Source: Alphaproteobacteria bacterium (GTDB taxonomy: Bacteria > Pseudomonadota > Alphaproteobacteria > UBA8366). Taken from it: a stretch of 64,000 nt of DNA. Shown here piece by piece: positions 54,389-62,267 of this stretch; position 1 is the stretch's first letter, and each line of letters starts with the position of its first letter. A model generated the notes under the pieces. It saw nothing but the letters and a program-made list of their open reading frames with translations. It was not told the DNA's origin and made no database searches. The DNA is taken from positions 181,331-245,330 of the forward strand of contig JAJFJD010000012.1 of NCBI GenBank assembly GCA_021774335.1, given 5' to 3'. Position numbers and translations under genes: made by a program.

Positions 54389-55819
54389 ATGAGTTCCGTG
54401 AAATCCGCATTCCAAGAAGTCATGGACGCGCGCGGCATGGGAATGCCCGCTGACGGGGAGGTGTCGATCACCGGGGCCGACCCGGTCTTCTCGACCCAGT
54501 TCAAGATTGGCGAAACCTGTGCCGCGGTGCTGGCGGGTGTCGGGACCGCCGTCAACGATATCTGGGAACTCAAGACCGGCCGCCGCCAGACAGTGGGCAT
54601 CGACGTGCGCCGCGCCGCGGGCGCGTTGCGCAGCACGAAATATTTGCAGAAAGCGGACGCGAACGGCGATTTCCAGCCGGTGATAAATGAAAATCACGAA
54701 CGGATGATCCAGATCACGCAGCCTTGGCCGACCAAGGACGGGCGCTGGTTCCTGCCGCATTTCGGCCTGCCGAACCTGCAGGCGCGGGTGTTGAAAGTGC
54801 TCGATTGCGAGCCCAACCCCGACTCCGTCTCCAAGGCGGTCGCCAAGTGGGACGCGCTCGACCTGGAAGCGGCGATCGACGAGGCGCGCGCCTGCGGCGG
54901 CATGGTGCGCAGCAACCCCGAATGGCTCGACAGCGAACACGGCAAGGTGCTGCAGGCCAAGCCCATCGTCGAGGTGATAAAGATCGGCGACAGCGAGCCG
55001 GAACCGATGCCCGAGGGCGACCGGCCGCTCAGCGGCATCCGTGCGCTCGACCTGACGCGTATCCTCGCTGGTCCGATCTGCGCGCGCACGCTGGCGGAGA
55101 ACGGCGCGGAAGTGCTGATGATCACCGCCGACGGGCTGCCGCAGATCATGGAACACGTCATGGACACGAGCCATGGCAAGCGAAGCTGCTATCTCGATCT
55201 CAAGGACAGCACCGACAACGCGCGGCTCAAGGAATTGGTGCGCAACACGGACGTCTTTTCGCAGGGCTATCGGCCCGGCATGCTGACCAGCCTTGGTTTC
55301 GCGCCGGAACAGCTTGCGGAAATCCGGCCCGGTATCATTGCCTGCTCGATCAGTTGCTTCGGCGCGGACGGCCCGTTCAGCCATCGCGGCGGTTGGGAAC
55401 AGGTGGCGCAGACCGTAACGGGTATCTGCCAGGAAGGCAGCCCGGAGCGACCGAAGCTACTGCCGGCGGCGGCCTGCGATTACACCACCGGCTATCTCGG
55501 CGCCTACGGTATCCTGTTGGCGCTCGCCCGCCGTGCGCGCGAAGGCGGCAGCTATCATGTGCGTGTCTCGCTCTGCCAGTCGGGCATGTTCATCTACCGT
55601 CAGGGCAAGACCCAGCCCGTCGCCAAACCGGATCTCGATTTGTCCGAGGCGGAACTCGATGTGTTGCGCGTCCAAAGCGAGACGGGTCACGGTGCGTTGC
55701 GTCATCTTGGTCCGGTGCTCGATCTATCGGAAACCAAGCCGCACTGGGTACGCCCTACGCCGATCCTCGGCGGGGACTCGCCGGAATGGCCGGCTGCGGT
55801 CGCGGAAGCGGCGGAATAA
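54389..55819 (+). CDS. Class III CoA-transferase (CaiB/BaiF family)
   Basis: 476 aa. The C-terminal ~270 residues carry the family core: LSGIRALDLTRILAGPICARTLAENGAEV near 215-245, HGKRSCYLDLKD near 265 and SCFGADGPFSHRGGWEQVAQ near 325. The N-terminal ~200 residues look like a decayed first half (FLPHFGLPNLQARVL). It would move CoA between carboxylic acids. It lies 31 bp upstream of the CoxL-like gene, in the same direction. Confidence 0.88.
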   Translation: MSSVKSAFQEVMDARGMGMPADGEVSITGADPVFSTQFKIGETCAAVLAGVGTAVNDIWELKTGRRQTVGIDVRRAAGALRSTKYLQKADANGDFQPVINENHERMIQITQPWPTKDGRWFLPHFGLPNLQARVLKVLDCEPNPDSVSKAVAKWDALDLEAAIDEARACGGMVRSNPEWLDSEHGKVLQAKPIVEVIKIGDSEPEPMPEGDRPLSGIRALDLTRILAGPICARTLAENGAEVLMITADGLPQIMEHVMDTSHGKRSCYLDLKDSTDNARLKELVRNTDVFSQGYRPGMLTSLGFAPEQLAEIRPGIIACSISCFGADGPFSHRGGWEQVAQTVTGICQEGSPERPKLLPAAACDYTTGYLGAYGILLALARRAREGGSYHVRVSLCQSGMFIYRQGKTQPVAKPDLDLSEAELDVLRVQSETGHGALRHLGPVLDLSETKPHWVRPTPILGGDSPEWPAAVAEAAE

Positions 55820-55850
55820 CGCCGCGCGCGCTACAGGGAACAGGGGAAAA

Positions 55851-58196
55851 ATGATGTCCATGATGAAATTCGCCATCGGCCAGTCCGTGCCGCGCACCGA
55901 AGATCCGCGTCTCCTCCGGGGGCGCGGTCAGTATGTGGATGATTTCGCGCTGCCGCGTCAGGCGCATGCGGTCATGGTCCGCTCGCCGTACCCGCACGCG
56001 GATATCAAAAGCATCGACGCCGCGGCAGCGTTGGCCTTTCCGGGGGTTATCGATGTGCTGACCGGCGCGGATTATGCGGCGGACGGTTTGGGGAACATTA
56101 TGGGACCCACACCCTACAAGCGCCGCGACGGTTCCCCCATGTTCCGCCCGCCGCGCCCGGCGATCACCAACGACCGGGTGCGCCATGTCGGCCAGATCGT
56201 CGCCGTCGTGATCGCGGAAAGCGTCAATGCCGGTAAGGACGCGGCGGACTTGGTCGAGGTGGACTACGACCCGCTGCCGATCGTCCTCGGCACCGCCGAA
56301 GCGGCCGATGTTGGACAAGTGCAGATTTGGGACGACTGTGCCAACAACGAATCATTCCTGTTCGAGAGCGGCGACCGCGCGGCCACCGACGCGGCCATCG
56401 CCGCCGCGCCGCGCGTCATCACCAACACCTTCGTGATCAACCGCATCCACGCCAACACGATGGAACCGCGCGGCGCGCTCGCCGAATACGACCCCGGGCG
56501 CGATCACTACACGATCTATTCCGGCCTGCAGCGCGCCTTCGCGGGCCGCGCGACCTTGTGCAAGAACATCTTCAAGATCCGCCAGAACCAGATGCGCTTC
56601 GTCACCGGCGACATGGGCGGCTCCTTCGGCATGAAGGGGGCGATGTATCCGGAAATCCCGCTTGCCGGCTGGGCGTCCAAACGGGTTGGCCGGCCGGTCA
56701 AATGGCGCTGCGACCGCAGCGAAGGGTTCATGGCCGACGACCATTGTCGCGACAATGTCAGCACGGTCGATCTGGCGCTCGACGACGACGGCAAATTCCT
56801 GGGGCTGCGCGTGCGCACGAACGCCAACCTCGGCGCGTATCTGTCGTCCGGCGGCTTTGGCCCGCCGACCAACAACCTCGGCGGCCTCGCCGGGGTCTAC
56901 ACGACGCCGGCGATCCATGTGGAGGTTGCGGCCGTGTTCACCAACACCTCGCCGACCTCGGCCTATCGCGGCGCGGGGCGGCCCGAGGCGTCTTACATCC
57001 TGGAGCGCAGCATCGACATGGCAGCGCGCGAGATGGGCGTCGACCCCGCCGAACTGCGCCGGCGCAACATGATCGCGCCGGAAGCGATGCCGTATAAAAC
57101 GCCGCTCACCTTCATCTATGACTGCGGCGAGTTCGAGACGGTGCTGGACCGCACGCTGGAGAAGGCGGGCTATGCGGGCTTCGCCGACCGGCGCGCCCAG
57201 TCGGAAGCGGCGGGCAAGCTGCGCGGCATCGGCATGTCCTACACCATCGAGCGCGCGGCCTCGCCAAGCTCGGAAACCGCCGAACTGCGCTTCGATACAT
57301 CGGGCACGGCCACGGTCCTGGTCGGCACCACGCAGCATGGCCAGGGGCATGAGACGGTCTACAAGCAGATCCTCTGCGAGAAGCTCGGCCTTGAGCCGGA
57401 AGACATCGCGGTGATCGAGGGCGACACGGACAAGGTGAGTTACGGTACCGGCACCGGCGGCTCGCGCTCGGCGGCCATCGGCGGCACCGCCGTAATGCAG
57501 GTCGCCGACAAGGTGATCGACAAGACCCGCAAGATCGCCGCCCATCTGCTGGAGGCATCGGAACAGGACATCACGCTGGAGGACGGCAAGTTCGTGATCG
57601 CCGGCACCGACCGCTCGATCCCGTTCCAGGAAGCCGCCGTCGCCGCCTTCAACCCGAAAAAAATCCCGGAAGGGATGGAGCAGGGACTCTACGAGTTCGC
57701 CACCTATTCGCCGGACGTGAATAACTACCCGAACGGCTGCCACGTCTGCGAGGTCGAGATTTCGAAGGAGACCGGCGAGATCGACGTGTTGCAATACACG
57801 GTGATCGACGACTGCGGCGTCGAACTGAACCCGCTGCTGGTGAAGGGTCAGGTGCACGGCGGCATCGCCCAGGGCGCGGGCCAGGCGTTGATGGAGAATA
57901 TCGTCTACGAGGAGACCGGCCAACTCGTCTCCGGCTCCTTCATGGACTACACCATGCCGCGCGCCGACGACTTCTGCAGCTTCGACATCAGCGCCCATCC
58001 GGTCCCGACGAAGACAAACCCCCTCGGCGTCAAAGGCGTCGGCGAGGCGGGGACGGTCGGCTCCTTGGCGGCGGTGATGAACGCGGTCAACAACGCGCTG
58101 GAAAGCATCGGTGCGGACCACCTGGAAATGCCGTTGACGCCGCCTAGGGTGTGGCGTGCTGTGCAGGGAGCGATGACCGCCAAAGCTGCGGAGTAA
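55851..58196 (+). CDS. Xanthine dehydrogenase family molybdopterin-binding subunit (CoxL-like)
   Basis: 781 aa from the ATG at 55851. N-terminal a/b-hammerhead domain (about 1-140, starting IGQSVPRTEDPRLLRGRGQYVDDF), then the molybdopterin-cytosine-dinucleotide binding domain: MGGSFGMKG near 256, the AYRGAGRPEASYILER motif near 370, and GQGHETVYKQILCEKLG near 499. The C-terminal GVKGVGEAGTVGSLAAVMNAV holds the active-site Glu. The AYRGAGR motif is that of form II CoxL-type enzymes rather than true CO dehydrogenase (AYRCSFR). The FAD and 2Fe2S subunits that normally sit beside it are not in this window. Confidence 0.93.
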   Translation: MMSMMKFAIGQSVPRTEDPRLLRGRGQYVDDFALPRQAHAVMVRSPYPHADIKSIDAAAALAFPGVIDVLTGADYAADGLGNIMGPTPYKRRDGSPMFRPPRPAITNDRVRHVGQIVAVVIAESVNAGKDAADLVEVDYDPLPIVLGTAEAADVGQVQIWDDCANNESFLFESGDRAATDAAIAAAPRVITNTFVINRIHANTMEPRGALAEYDPGRDHYTIYSGLQRAFAGRATLCKNIFKIRQNQMRFVTGDMGGSFGMKGAMYPEIPLAGWASKRVGRPVKWRCDRSEGFMADDHCRDNVSTVDLALDDDGKFLGLRVRTNANLGAYLSSGGFGPPTNNLGGLAGVYTTPAIHVEVAAVFTNTSPTSAYRGAGRPEASYILERSIDMAAREMGVDPAELRRRNMIAPEAMPYKTPLTFIYDCGEFETVLDRTLEKAGYAGFADRRAQSEAAGKLRGIGMSYTIERAASPSSETAELRFDTSGTATVLVGTTQHGQGHETVYKQILCEKLGLEPEDIAVIEGDTDKVSYGTGTGGSRSAAIGGTAVMQVADKVIDKTRKIAAHLLEASEQDITLEDGKFVIAGTDRSIPFQEAAVAAFNPKKIPEGMEQGLYEFATYSPDVNNYPNGCHVCEVEISKETGEIDVLQYTVIDDCGVELNPLLVKGQVHGGIAQGAGQALMENIVYEETGQLVSGSFMDYTMPRADDFCSFDISAHPVPTKTNPLGVKGVGEAGTVGSLAAVMNAVNNALESIGADHLEMPLTPPRVWRAVQGAMTAKAAE

Positions 58197-58218
58197 AGCC
58201 GGAAAGATTCCTGAGGAA

Positions 58219-58269
58219 TGGTGCCGCCGAGTGGAATTGAACCACTGGCCTCGCCCTTACCAAGGGCGC
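58219..58269 (-). repeat. 3'-half copy of tRNA-Thr(GGT), attachment-site remnant
   Basis: On the minus strand: anticodon stem-loop CGCCC-TTGGTAA-GGGCG (anticodon GGT), short variable loop, T arm AGTGG-TTCAATT-CCACT, acceptor 3' strand CGGCGGC, A, CCA. The 5' half with a matching GCCGCCG is missing, so it is not a working gene. A tyrosine recombinase lies 74 bp away. Integration into a tRNA 3' half leaves such a copy, so this is one attachment site of an integrated element. Confidence 0.85.
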
Positions 58270-58342
58270 ACAATAGGATAATTTGTCTATATATTTCAGG
58301 GTATTGTACACTTGGCGTCTCGGTTGCCCTGCTTTTGCCCAA

Positions 58343-59350
58343 CTACATCCGTTCTTTCAGCGCACGCTGACGCTCGACATTGGTGTGCGTATAGCGCATC
58401 GCCGCTGATACCGACCTCCAACCACCGGCGTCCATCATGTCCTTCAATGAAGCCCCTTTGGCCTGTGCCTGGTCGCCGAAGGTATGGCGGCCCATATGCG
58501 GATGGAACTTGATACCGGTACGTTCGACGAGCTTCTCGATCGCGCGGCGCGGCCCTGAGCGCGTTTTCCACCGGATGAATTTGTCATCGGCTTCAAATTT
58601 ACAGCGCTTCAAGGCTGCTTTGGTTCTTTCGTGCATCGCCCGCCAATGAACCCGCTCAACTCCGCCCTTGCGCTGAATCGTCTTGATCGTGCCGTCCCTG
58701 ATATCTGCGTATGGGTATTCCGGATGGTTGCAACGGCGCAGTTCGATGGACTCGGTTAGCCGCAGGCCGTCGAGAAACCAGAGGCAGAGTACTGCCTCCA
58801 AATCTCGGTCATCCATGTTGCGAGCCTCAGATATCAGGATATCGCGCTCGTGTTCGTCGAGTGCGTCATATGCCTGGCTCTCGATTTCCTTCATCTTCGG
58901 GCGTTTGACATTGACCGTGATGCACGAATGGTTCAGCGCCGCGAGGAGCGGCGTAAATACTTGTCGGTTCCATGTCTCGTTGCTGCACCTGGGGTACAGC
59001 CTCATACAGCAGCGATCAAATTCGGCCTGTGTCACGTCTTCGGCAGGCAGCCCGCCAATTTCACCGCCGATAAGGTCGATATATGCAGCGTCCTTTTTGG
59101 ATGGGCGACGTGCCTCTTTGTACGCTTCGATCACGTCGGCGACACTCCCCGGAGCGGGACCACGTTCGTTCCCGAGTTCCTGGATGAATTCGAGCGTTTC
59201 TGCTTCAGCCTCTTTCTCAGTTCGCGCGTCTGTGCGGATTTCGTAAGGCTCGCCCCGGAACCGGAAGCGCACGATCCACTTCTCGTTGGTGTATTTCTTG
59301 CCCCGGACCTCTTTGGTCCTTTTGCCGGGCGGGTAGTGCTTGAATGCCAT
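58343..59350 (-). CDS. int: Tyrosine recombinase / site-specific integrase
   Basis: 335 aa. Catalytic residues can be placed: R197 (DGLRLTES), H285 and R288 (HPHMGRHTF), W311 (AGGWRS), Y320 (AMRYTHTN). An N-terminal arm-type domain (about 15-60: KYTNEKWIVRFRFRGEPYEIR) and a SAM-like core-binding domain (about 70-160) precede it. It is transcribed towards the tRNA-Thr fragment, as usual for elements in tRNA genes. The other end of the element, with an intact tRNA-Thr, is not in the window. Confidence 0.93.
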   Translation of the reverse strand: MAFKHYPPGKRTKEVRGKKYTNEKWIVRFRFRGEPYEIRTDARTEKEAEAETLEFIQELGNERGPAPGSVADVIEAYKEARRPSKKDAAYIDLIGGEIGGLPAEDVTQAEFDRCCMRLYPRCSNETWNRQVFTPLLAALNHSCITVNVKRPKMKEIESQAYDALDEHERDILISEARNMDDRDLEAVLCLWFLDGLRLTESIELRRCNHPEYPYADIRDGTIKTIQRKGGVERVHWRAMHERTKAALKRCKFEADDKFIRWKTRSGPRRAIEKLVERTGIKFHPHMGRHTFGDQAQAKGASLKDMMDAGGWRSVSAAMRYTHTNVERQRALKERM

Positions 59351-59538
59351 GCCAATTCCCTTTTCAGCCGCTCAATGCTCCCTGGGTCGAAGCAGTATTT
59401 GCCATTTTTGCCGACCTGCCAAAAAAGGTGCTGCCCGCGGCGGTCAACCGGGCCGATCTTCTGCAGCACAGATCGCAAGGCACGCACACTGTAGCCTGTT
59501 GCTTCCGCTGCATCGTCTATGGTCAGCGGGCGGCTCAC
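59131..59538 (-). CDS. Helix-turn-helix protein overlapping the integrase start
   Basis: 135 aa from a GTG at 59538, with GAGGAG 12 bases upstream. The first ~70 residues hold a MerR/excisionase-like HTH: LTIDDAAEATGYSVRALRSVLQKIG then RLKREL. The remaining ~65 residues are read out of frame over the integrase start for 220 bases and are basic and low in complexity. The real protein may end as seen, or the tail may be an accident of an open GC-rich frame. Likely a regulator or directionality factor of the element. Confidence 0.5.
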   Translation of the reverse strand: MSRPLTIDDAAEATGYSVRALRSVLQKIGPVDRRGQHLFWQVGKNGKYCFDPGSIERLKRELAWHSSTTRPAKGPKRSGARNTPTRSGSCASGSGASLTKSAQTRELRKRLKQKRSNSSRNSGTNVVPLRGVSPT

Positions 59539-59541
59539 GGA

Positions 59542-59817
59542 TTATCTCTGCTCCTCATGTGCGGTGATTGTCATGCGGTTATTCCTTGGCAAATGACATG
59601 AGTTTCCTGAGCCTTCTCTGCTGCCAGTCTTTCGGGCGCGCGCGAGTATCCACTCGTCGATCAGCGACATGGTTGTCGTCCACTCGCCGTTCGGCAGACA
59701 TGCAGCAGGAAAGTCTTCAGTGTCGATCCAGCGCCGGATCGTCCACCGGGAGCGCCTAAAAGCAGCGCCTATGGCGTTGAGGCCCACCAGAACCGGACCG
59801 TACTGTAGTGCGTTCAT
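59542..59817 (-). CDS. Helix-turn-helix (AlpA/excisionase-like) protein
   Basis: 91 aa from the ATG at 59817, behind GAAGGTG. The first ~65 residues form an HTH of the AlpA/excisionase kind: LNAIGAAFRRSRWTIRRWIDTEDFPAACLPNGEW, with a C-terminal IDEWILARARK helix. It ends 3 bases before the next HTH gene starts on the minus strand. With the integrase it makes a minimal integration module. Confidence 0.7.
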   Translation of the reverse strand: MNALQYGPVLVGLNAIGAAFRRSRWTIRRWIDTEDFPAACLPNGEWTTTMSLIDEWILARARKTGSREGSGNSCHLPRNNRMTITAHEEQR

Positions 59818-60054
59818 TAAGCACCTTCGTCGCAATTGAGTTGCAACCAGGGTGCATTATCTTGATTTCTGATTTTTACTTCAACTGCTCGGCCCGGGCC
59901 GTCGCCCGCCCGCGATCGCGCCGTTGAGCCCCGCTGTTTCACCGGATATCGCCTGCGCCATTCCGAGGGGGAAAACCTTATGAAACGTCTCCGCTAAAGA
60001 ACGGCATATAGCCTAACCGCACGAGGGCCATGGGGGGGCTAGGGGGTACCCGAA

Positions 60055-60080
60055 TGTCTGCTTCTGGGTGTAAAGCAGAC
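60055..60080. repeat. GTCTGCT palindrome, copy 1
   Basis: GTCTGCTT and AAGCAGAC form perfect 8-base arms around a 9-base loop. Confidence 0.75.
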
Positions 60081-60100
60081 CTAGCTTAAGAGCGCCAGGA

Positions 60101-60127
60101 TGTCCGCTTCTAGCCAGAAGCGGAAGT
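60101..60127. repeat. GTCTGCT palindrome, copy 2 (CCGCTT variant)
   Basis: TCCGCTTC and GAAGCGGA form perfect 8-base arms around TAGCCA. Both arms changed T to C and A to G in step, a compensatory change. A third half-site, TGTCTGCTTT, follows at 60131-60140. Confidence 0.7.
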
Positions 60128-60199
60128 CGCTGTCTGCTTTCGACCTACTTGTATTCCGAAGATCGTGGCAGCTACACTCTCGCCATAACGGAGGGACCC

Positions 60200-61012
60200 A
60201 TGGTCAAAAACGATTTCAGATTGGCGGATGGCGCTGCGCGGATCTATGAAGAACAAAAGGTGCCCGCTCTTTTTGGCCCACTCGCGGTCGCCACTGTAGA
60301 GCGGATGCCGCCGCAAGATGGCGACCGTATCCTGGATTTGGCCTGCGGCACCGGCATCCTCGCGCGCACCCTGAGACAAGGGGCCTCGGCCGACACTAAG
60401 ATCACCGGTGCGGATTTCAACGCCGGCATGCTGGCGATGGCCGCCGAGGTTGCGGACCCAGCCCTAGGCCCCATCGAATGGCACGAAGCCAATGTCATCG
60501 ACTTGCCATTTGCCGATGGAGCTTTCAACAAACTCTATTGTCAGCAAGGCTTTCAGTATTTTCCCGAAGAGCAGGCGGCATTACGCGAAATGCACCGGGT
60601 GATGGAGCTCGGCGGCCAGCTGCTCATGACAATTTGGCGCGGCGATAGTGCGTTATTCGAAGCCGTTGCGCAGGTGTTGGCTGAACATTTCGATCAGGCC
60701 ATGGCGGACAAAGCCATGTCGCCATTCCGCTATGGCGGTCGAGACAGCTTGATTGAACGTATAGCGGCAGCTCGATTTTCCGATGTTTTGCGAGACAGTC
60801 TGCCTATGGACAAAGTTATTCAGAACAGTCACGAGGCCATTGAACTGGAAATCACGGGCAGCCCGGTGGGGGCCGATCTAACTGGGGTGGATACCGCGCA
60901 CATGCAGGAAATTGTGGCCCAATGTCACGCAGCGCTGGACCAGTACCGACAAGGCAACAATTTAATCCTAAGGCAAACAACTGATGTTTATCTGGCGACC
61001 GCCAACGCTTGA
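60200..61012 (+). CDS. Class I SAM-dependent methyltransferase
   Basis: 270 aa from the ATG at 60200. SAM-binding motif I ILDLACGTGILARTL near 45-59, motif II DFNAGMLAMAAEV near 72-84, and IDLPFADGAFNKLYCQQGFQYFPEEQ near 102-127, the UbiE/Methyltransf_11 layout. No arsenite-type cysteines are seen. It is a clear homologue of the gene at 62268 (shared CQQGFQYFPE / CQHGLQFFPE and EMHRV). Target unknown. Confidence 0.88.
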   Translation: MVKNDFRLADGAARIYEEQKVPALFGPLAVATVERMPPQDGDRILDLACGTGILARTLRQGASADTKITGADFNAGMLAMAAEVADPALGPIEWHEANVIDLPFADGAFNKLYCQQGFQYFPEEQAALREMHRVMELGGQLLMTIWRGDSALFEAVAQVLAEHFDQAMADKAMSPFRYGGRDSLIERIAAARFSDVLRDSLPMDKVIQNSHEAIELEITGSPVGADLTGVDTAHMQEIVAQCHAALDQYRQGNNLILRQTTDVYLATANA

Positions 61013-61072
61013 TCAGCCATTTACACATCGCCCAAATTGAGTAGGACGGCTACGTTTGGGTTTAGTTGCTAC

Positions 61073-61096
61073 TTCCGCTCAGGGTCATAAGCAGAC
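61073..61096. repeat. GTCTGCT palindrome, copy 3 (imperfect)
   Basis: TTCCGCT and AAGCAGAC with loop CAGGGTCAT; one C-A mismatch in the arms. CAGGGTCA is shared with the copy at 62161. Confidence 0.55.
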
Positions 61097-61116
61097 ATCG
61101 CGTATGGCTGCTGGAA

Positions 61117-61142
61117 TGTCCGCTCCTGGAGCTAGAGCAGAC
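61117..61142. repeat. GTCTGCT palindrome, copy 4 (imperfect)
   Basis: TGTCCGCTC and GAGCAGAC around CTGGAGCTA; one C-A mismatch. It is only 20 bases from copy 3 and 20 from copy 5. Confidence 0.6.
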
Positions 61143-61162
61143 GCCAATCTGGAACGACAGAA

Positions 61163-61187
61163 TGTCTGCTACTAGCCATAAGCAGAC
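61163..61187. repeat. GTCTGCT palindrome, copy 5
   Basis: GTCTGCT and AGCAGAC form perfect 7-base arms; the loop ACTAGCCATA resembles copy 2. GTACG follows, as after the 62161 copy. Confidence 0.7.
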
Positions 61188-61212
61188 GTACGCCGGTTGC
61201 CAGGACGCATTG

Positions 61213-62037
61213 TCATCGCAATTGTTGTCGGTGAAGCCAATCAGAGCGGTTGAGACGAAATTCAAGCCAAGCCGGATTGTCAAAACCAAGTTGCACATTT
61301 CCCTGAACCAGTTCATCGACGGTTTGGTTCGGAACTGCGATCTGACCCAAGATCAAGTCCACTGCCTCTTCTTGCGAGTGTAGTCTCTCGGCCGCGAGCT
61401 GCCCCATCTTGACACTTACTTCCCTTAGAACTGGAGCCAACTCTGATTCTGAAGCACACGAGGCTCGCCAGAGTTCGAATTTTGCAATGTCTCTCATCCG
61501 GTCTTCACCATGCGCCTCTCGCACACTGTGGCGTCCCACAAGTTCATACCCCATCTTTCTTTGGACGGCTTCACTACGCGGATTAAGCAATGGCCAAATC
61601 TCGGTGTATACGGCCTTTGTGTCGGTCTCATGAAATACATAGTCCAAAAGAAGCCGTGTTATTTCACTCGCGAGGCCCCTTTGCCAATGCGATTTCGCTA
61701 GCGCGATAAATGTGCCAACGCAGTTTTCCGGCAAGTTCTTATCGACATTGAACCCACGGATGCCAATGAGGCGCTCGGCAGATTTGCCTGCAGCTTCATC
61801 GACGAGCGCCCAAGCCCCCAACCTTCTTTGAGTCCAATTTGATTGAGGACTATCGATGGCATGACGTTCGCACCAGACAGCAGCGCATTTGCGCCGACTT
61901 TCTGCTGTCGAAGCGTCGTGGGCCAGCGTCTTAGCTACGTCAGGATCGCCGAAAATGACATTCGTCAATGCCTCGATGTCTCGTAGTTCTAGAGGACGCA
62001 ATCGAAAGCCGGGTGTCTTCAGATCAGTTGAGAACAT
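61213..62037 (-). CDS. GNAT family N-acetyltransferase (RimJ/RimL-like) with extra C-terminal region
   Basis: 274 aa from the ATG at 62037; a longer start at 62085 is possible. The first ~180 residues fit an Acetyltransf_3 domain: FRLRPLELRDIEALTNVIFGDPDV, CVGTFIALAKSHWQRGLASEITRLLLDYVF with the acetyl-CoA loop RGLASE, and RKMGYELVGRH. About 90 residues of unknown role follow (ASESELAPVLREVSVKMGQLAAERLH). The substrate is unknown. Confidence 0.78.
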   Translation of the reverse strand: MFSTDLKTPGFRLRPLELRDIEALTNVIFGDPDVAKTLAHDASTAESRRKCAAVWCERHAIDSPQSNWTQRRLGAWALVDEAAGKSAERLIGIRGFNVDKNLPENCVGTFIALAKSHWQRGLASEITRLLLDYVFHETDTKAVYTEIWPLLNPRSEAVQRKMGYELVGRHSVREAHGEDRMRDIAKFELWRASCASESELAPVLREVSVKMGQLAAERLHSQEEAVDLILGQIAVPNQTVDELVQGNVQLGFDNPAWLEFRLNRSDWLHRQQLR

Positions 62038-62160
62038 TGGGGCCTCGAAATCTGATTGCGAGCCACGGAGGCTTGTGACCTGCACCCACGGTTAGCATCA
62101 CTCGTTAGTTTAGACCATGCTCAGTCTCTAGCAAGCGCCAGGCTACCTCAAACGCCTAAC

Positions 62161-62184
62161 GTCTGCTCAGGGTCACGAGCAGAC
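62161..62184. repeat. GTCTGCT palindrome, copy 6
   Basis: GTCTGCTC and GAGCAGAC form perfect 8-base arms around AGGGTCAC; GTACGT follows. Confidence 0.75.
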
Positions 62185-62267
62185 GTACGTGCGGGTGGCC
62201 AATTTGGTCCGCGAATAGCCAATACCTGACATTCAGTGTTGACCGGACGTCACATTGGTCTGCGGCC

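Larger units (their letters stand above)
59818..60199. other. 382-bp gene-free region at the element's inner end
   Basis: Beyond the HTH genes: a GCAA/TTGC dyad near 59832-59844 flanked by GCACC and GGTGC, a likely operator for the HTH genes; a run of seven G then CTAGGGGGTACCC near 60032-60050; and two copies of the GTCTGCT-type palindrome. The methyltransferase promoter must lie in its right part. No gene was seen. Confidence 0.5.

Noticed and set aside
56352..58121. Long open frame of 589 codons on the minus strand
   Set aside because: Opposite the CoxL-like gene; low-complexity, rich in Arg, His and Asp, no domain.
58219..58295. Working tRNA-Thr gene
   Set aside because: The 5' half with a matching acceptor strand and D arm is absent; it is only the 3' half.
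59340..59375. Programmed frameshift joining the HTH gene to the integrase at AAAAGGG
   Set aside because: The heptamer is not in the phase needed for -1 slippage, and the integrase has its own ATG at 59350.
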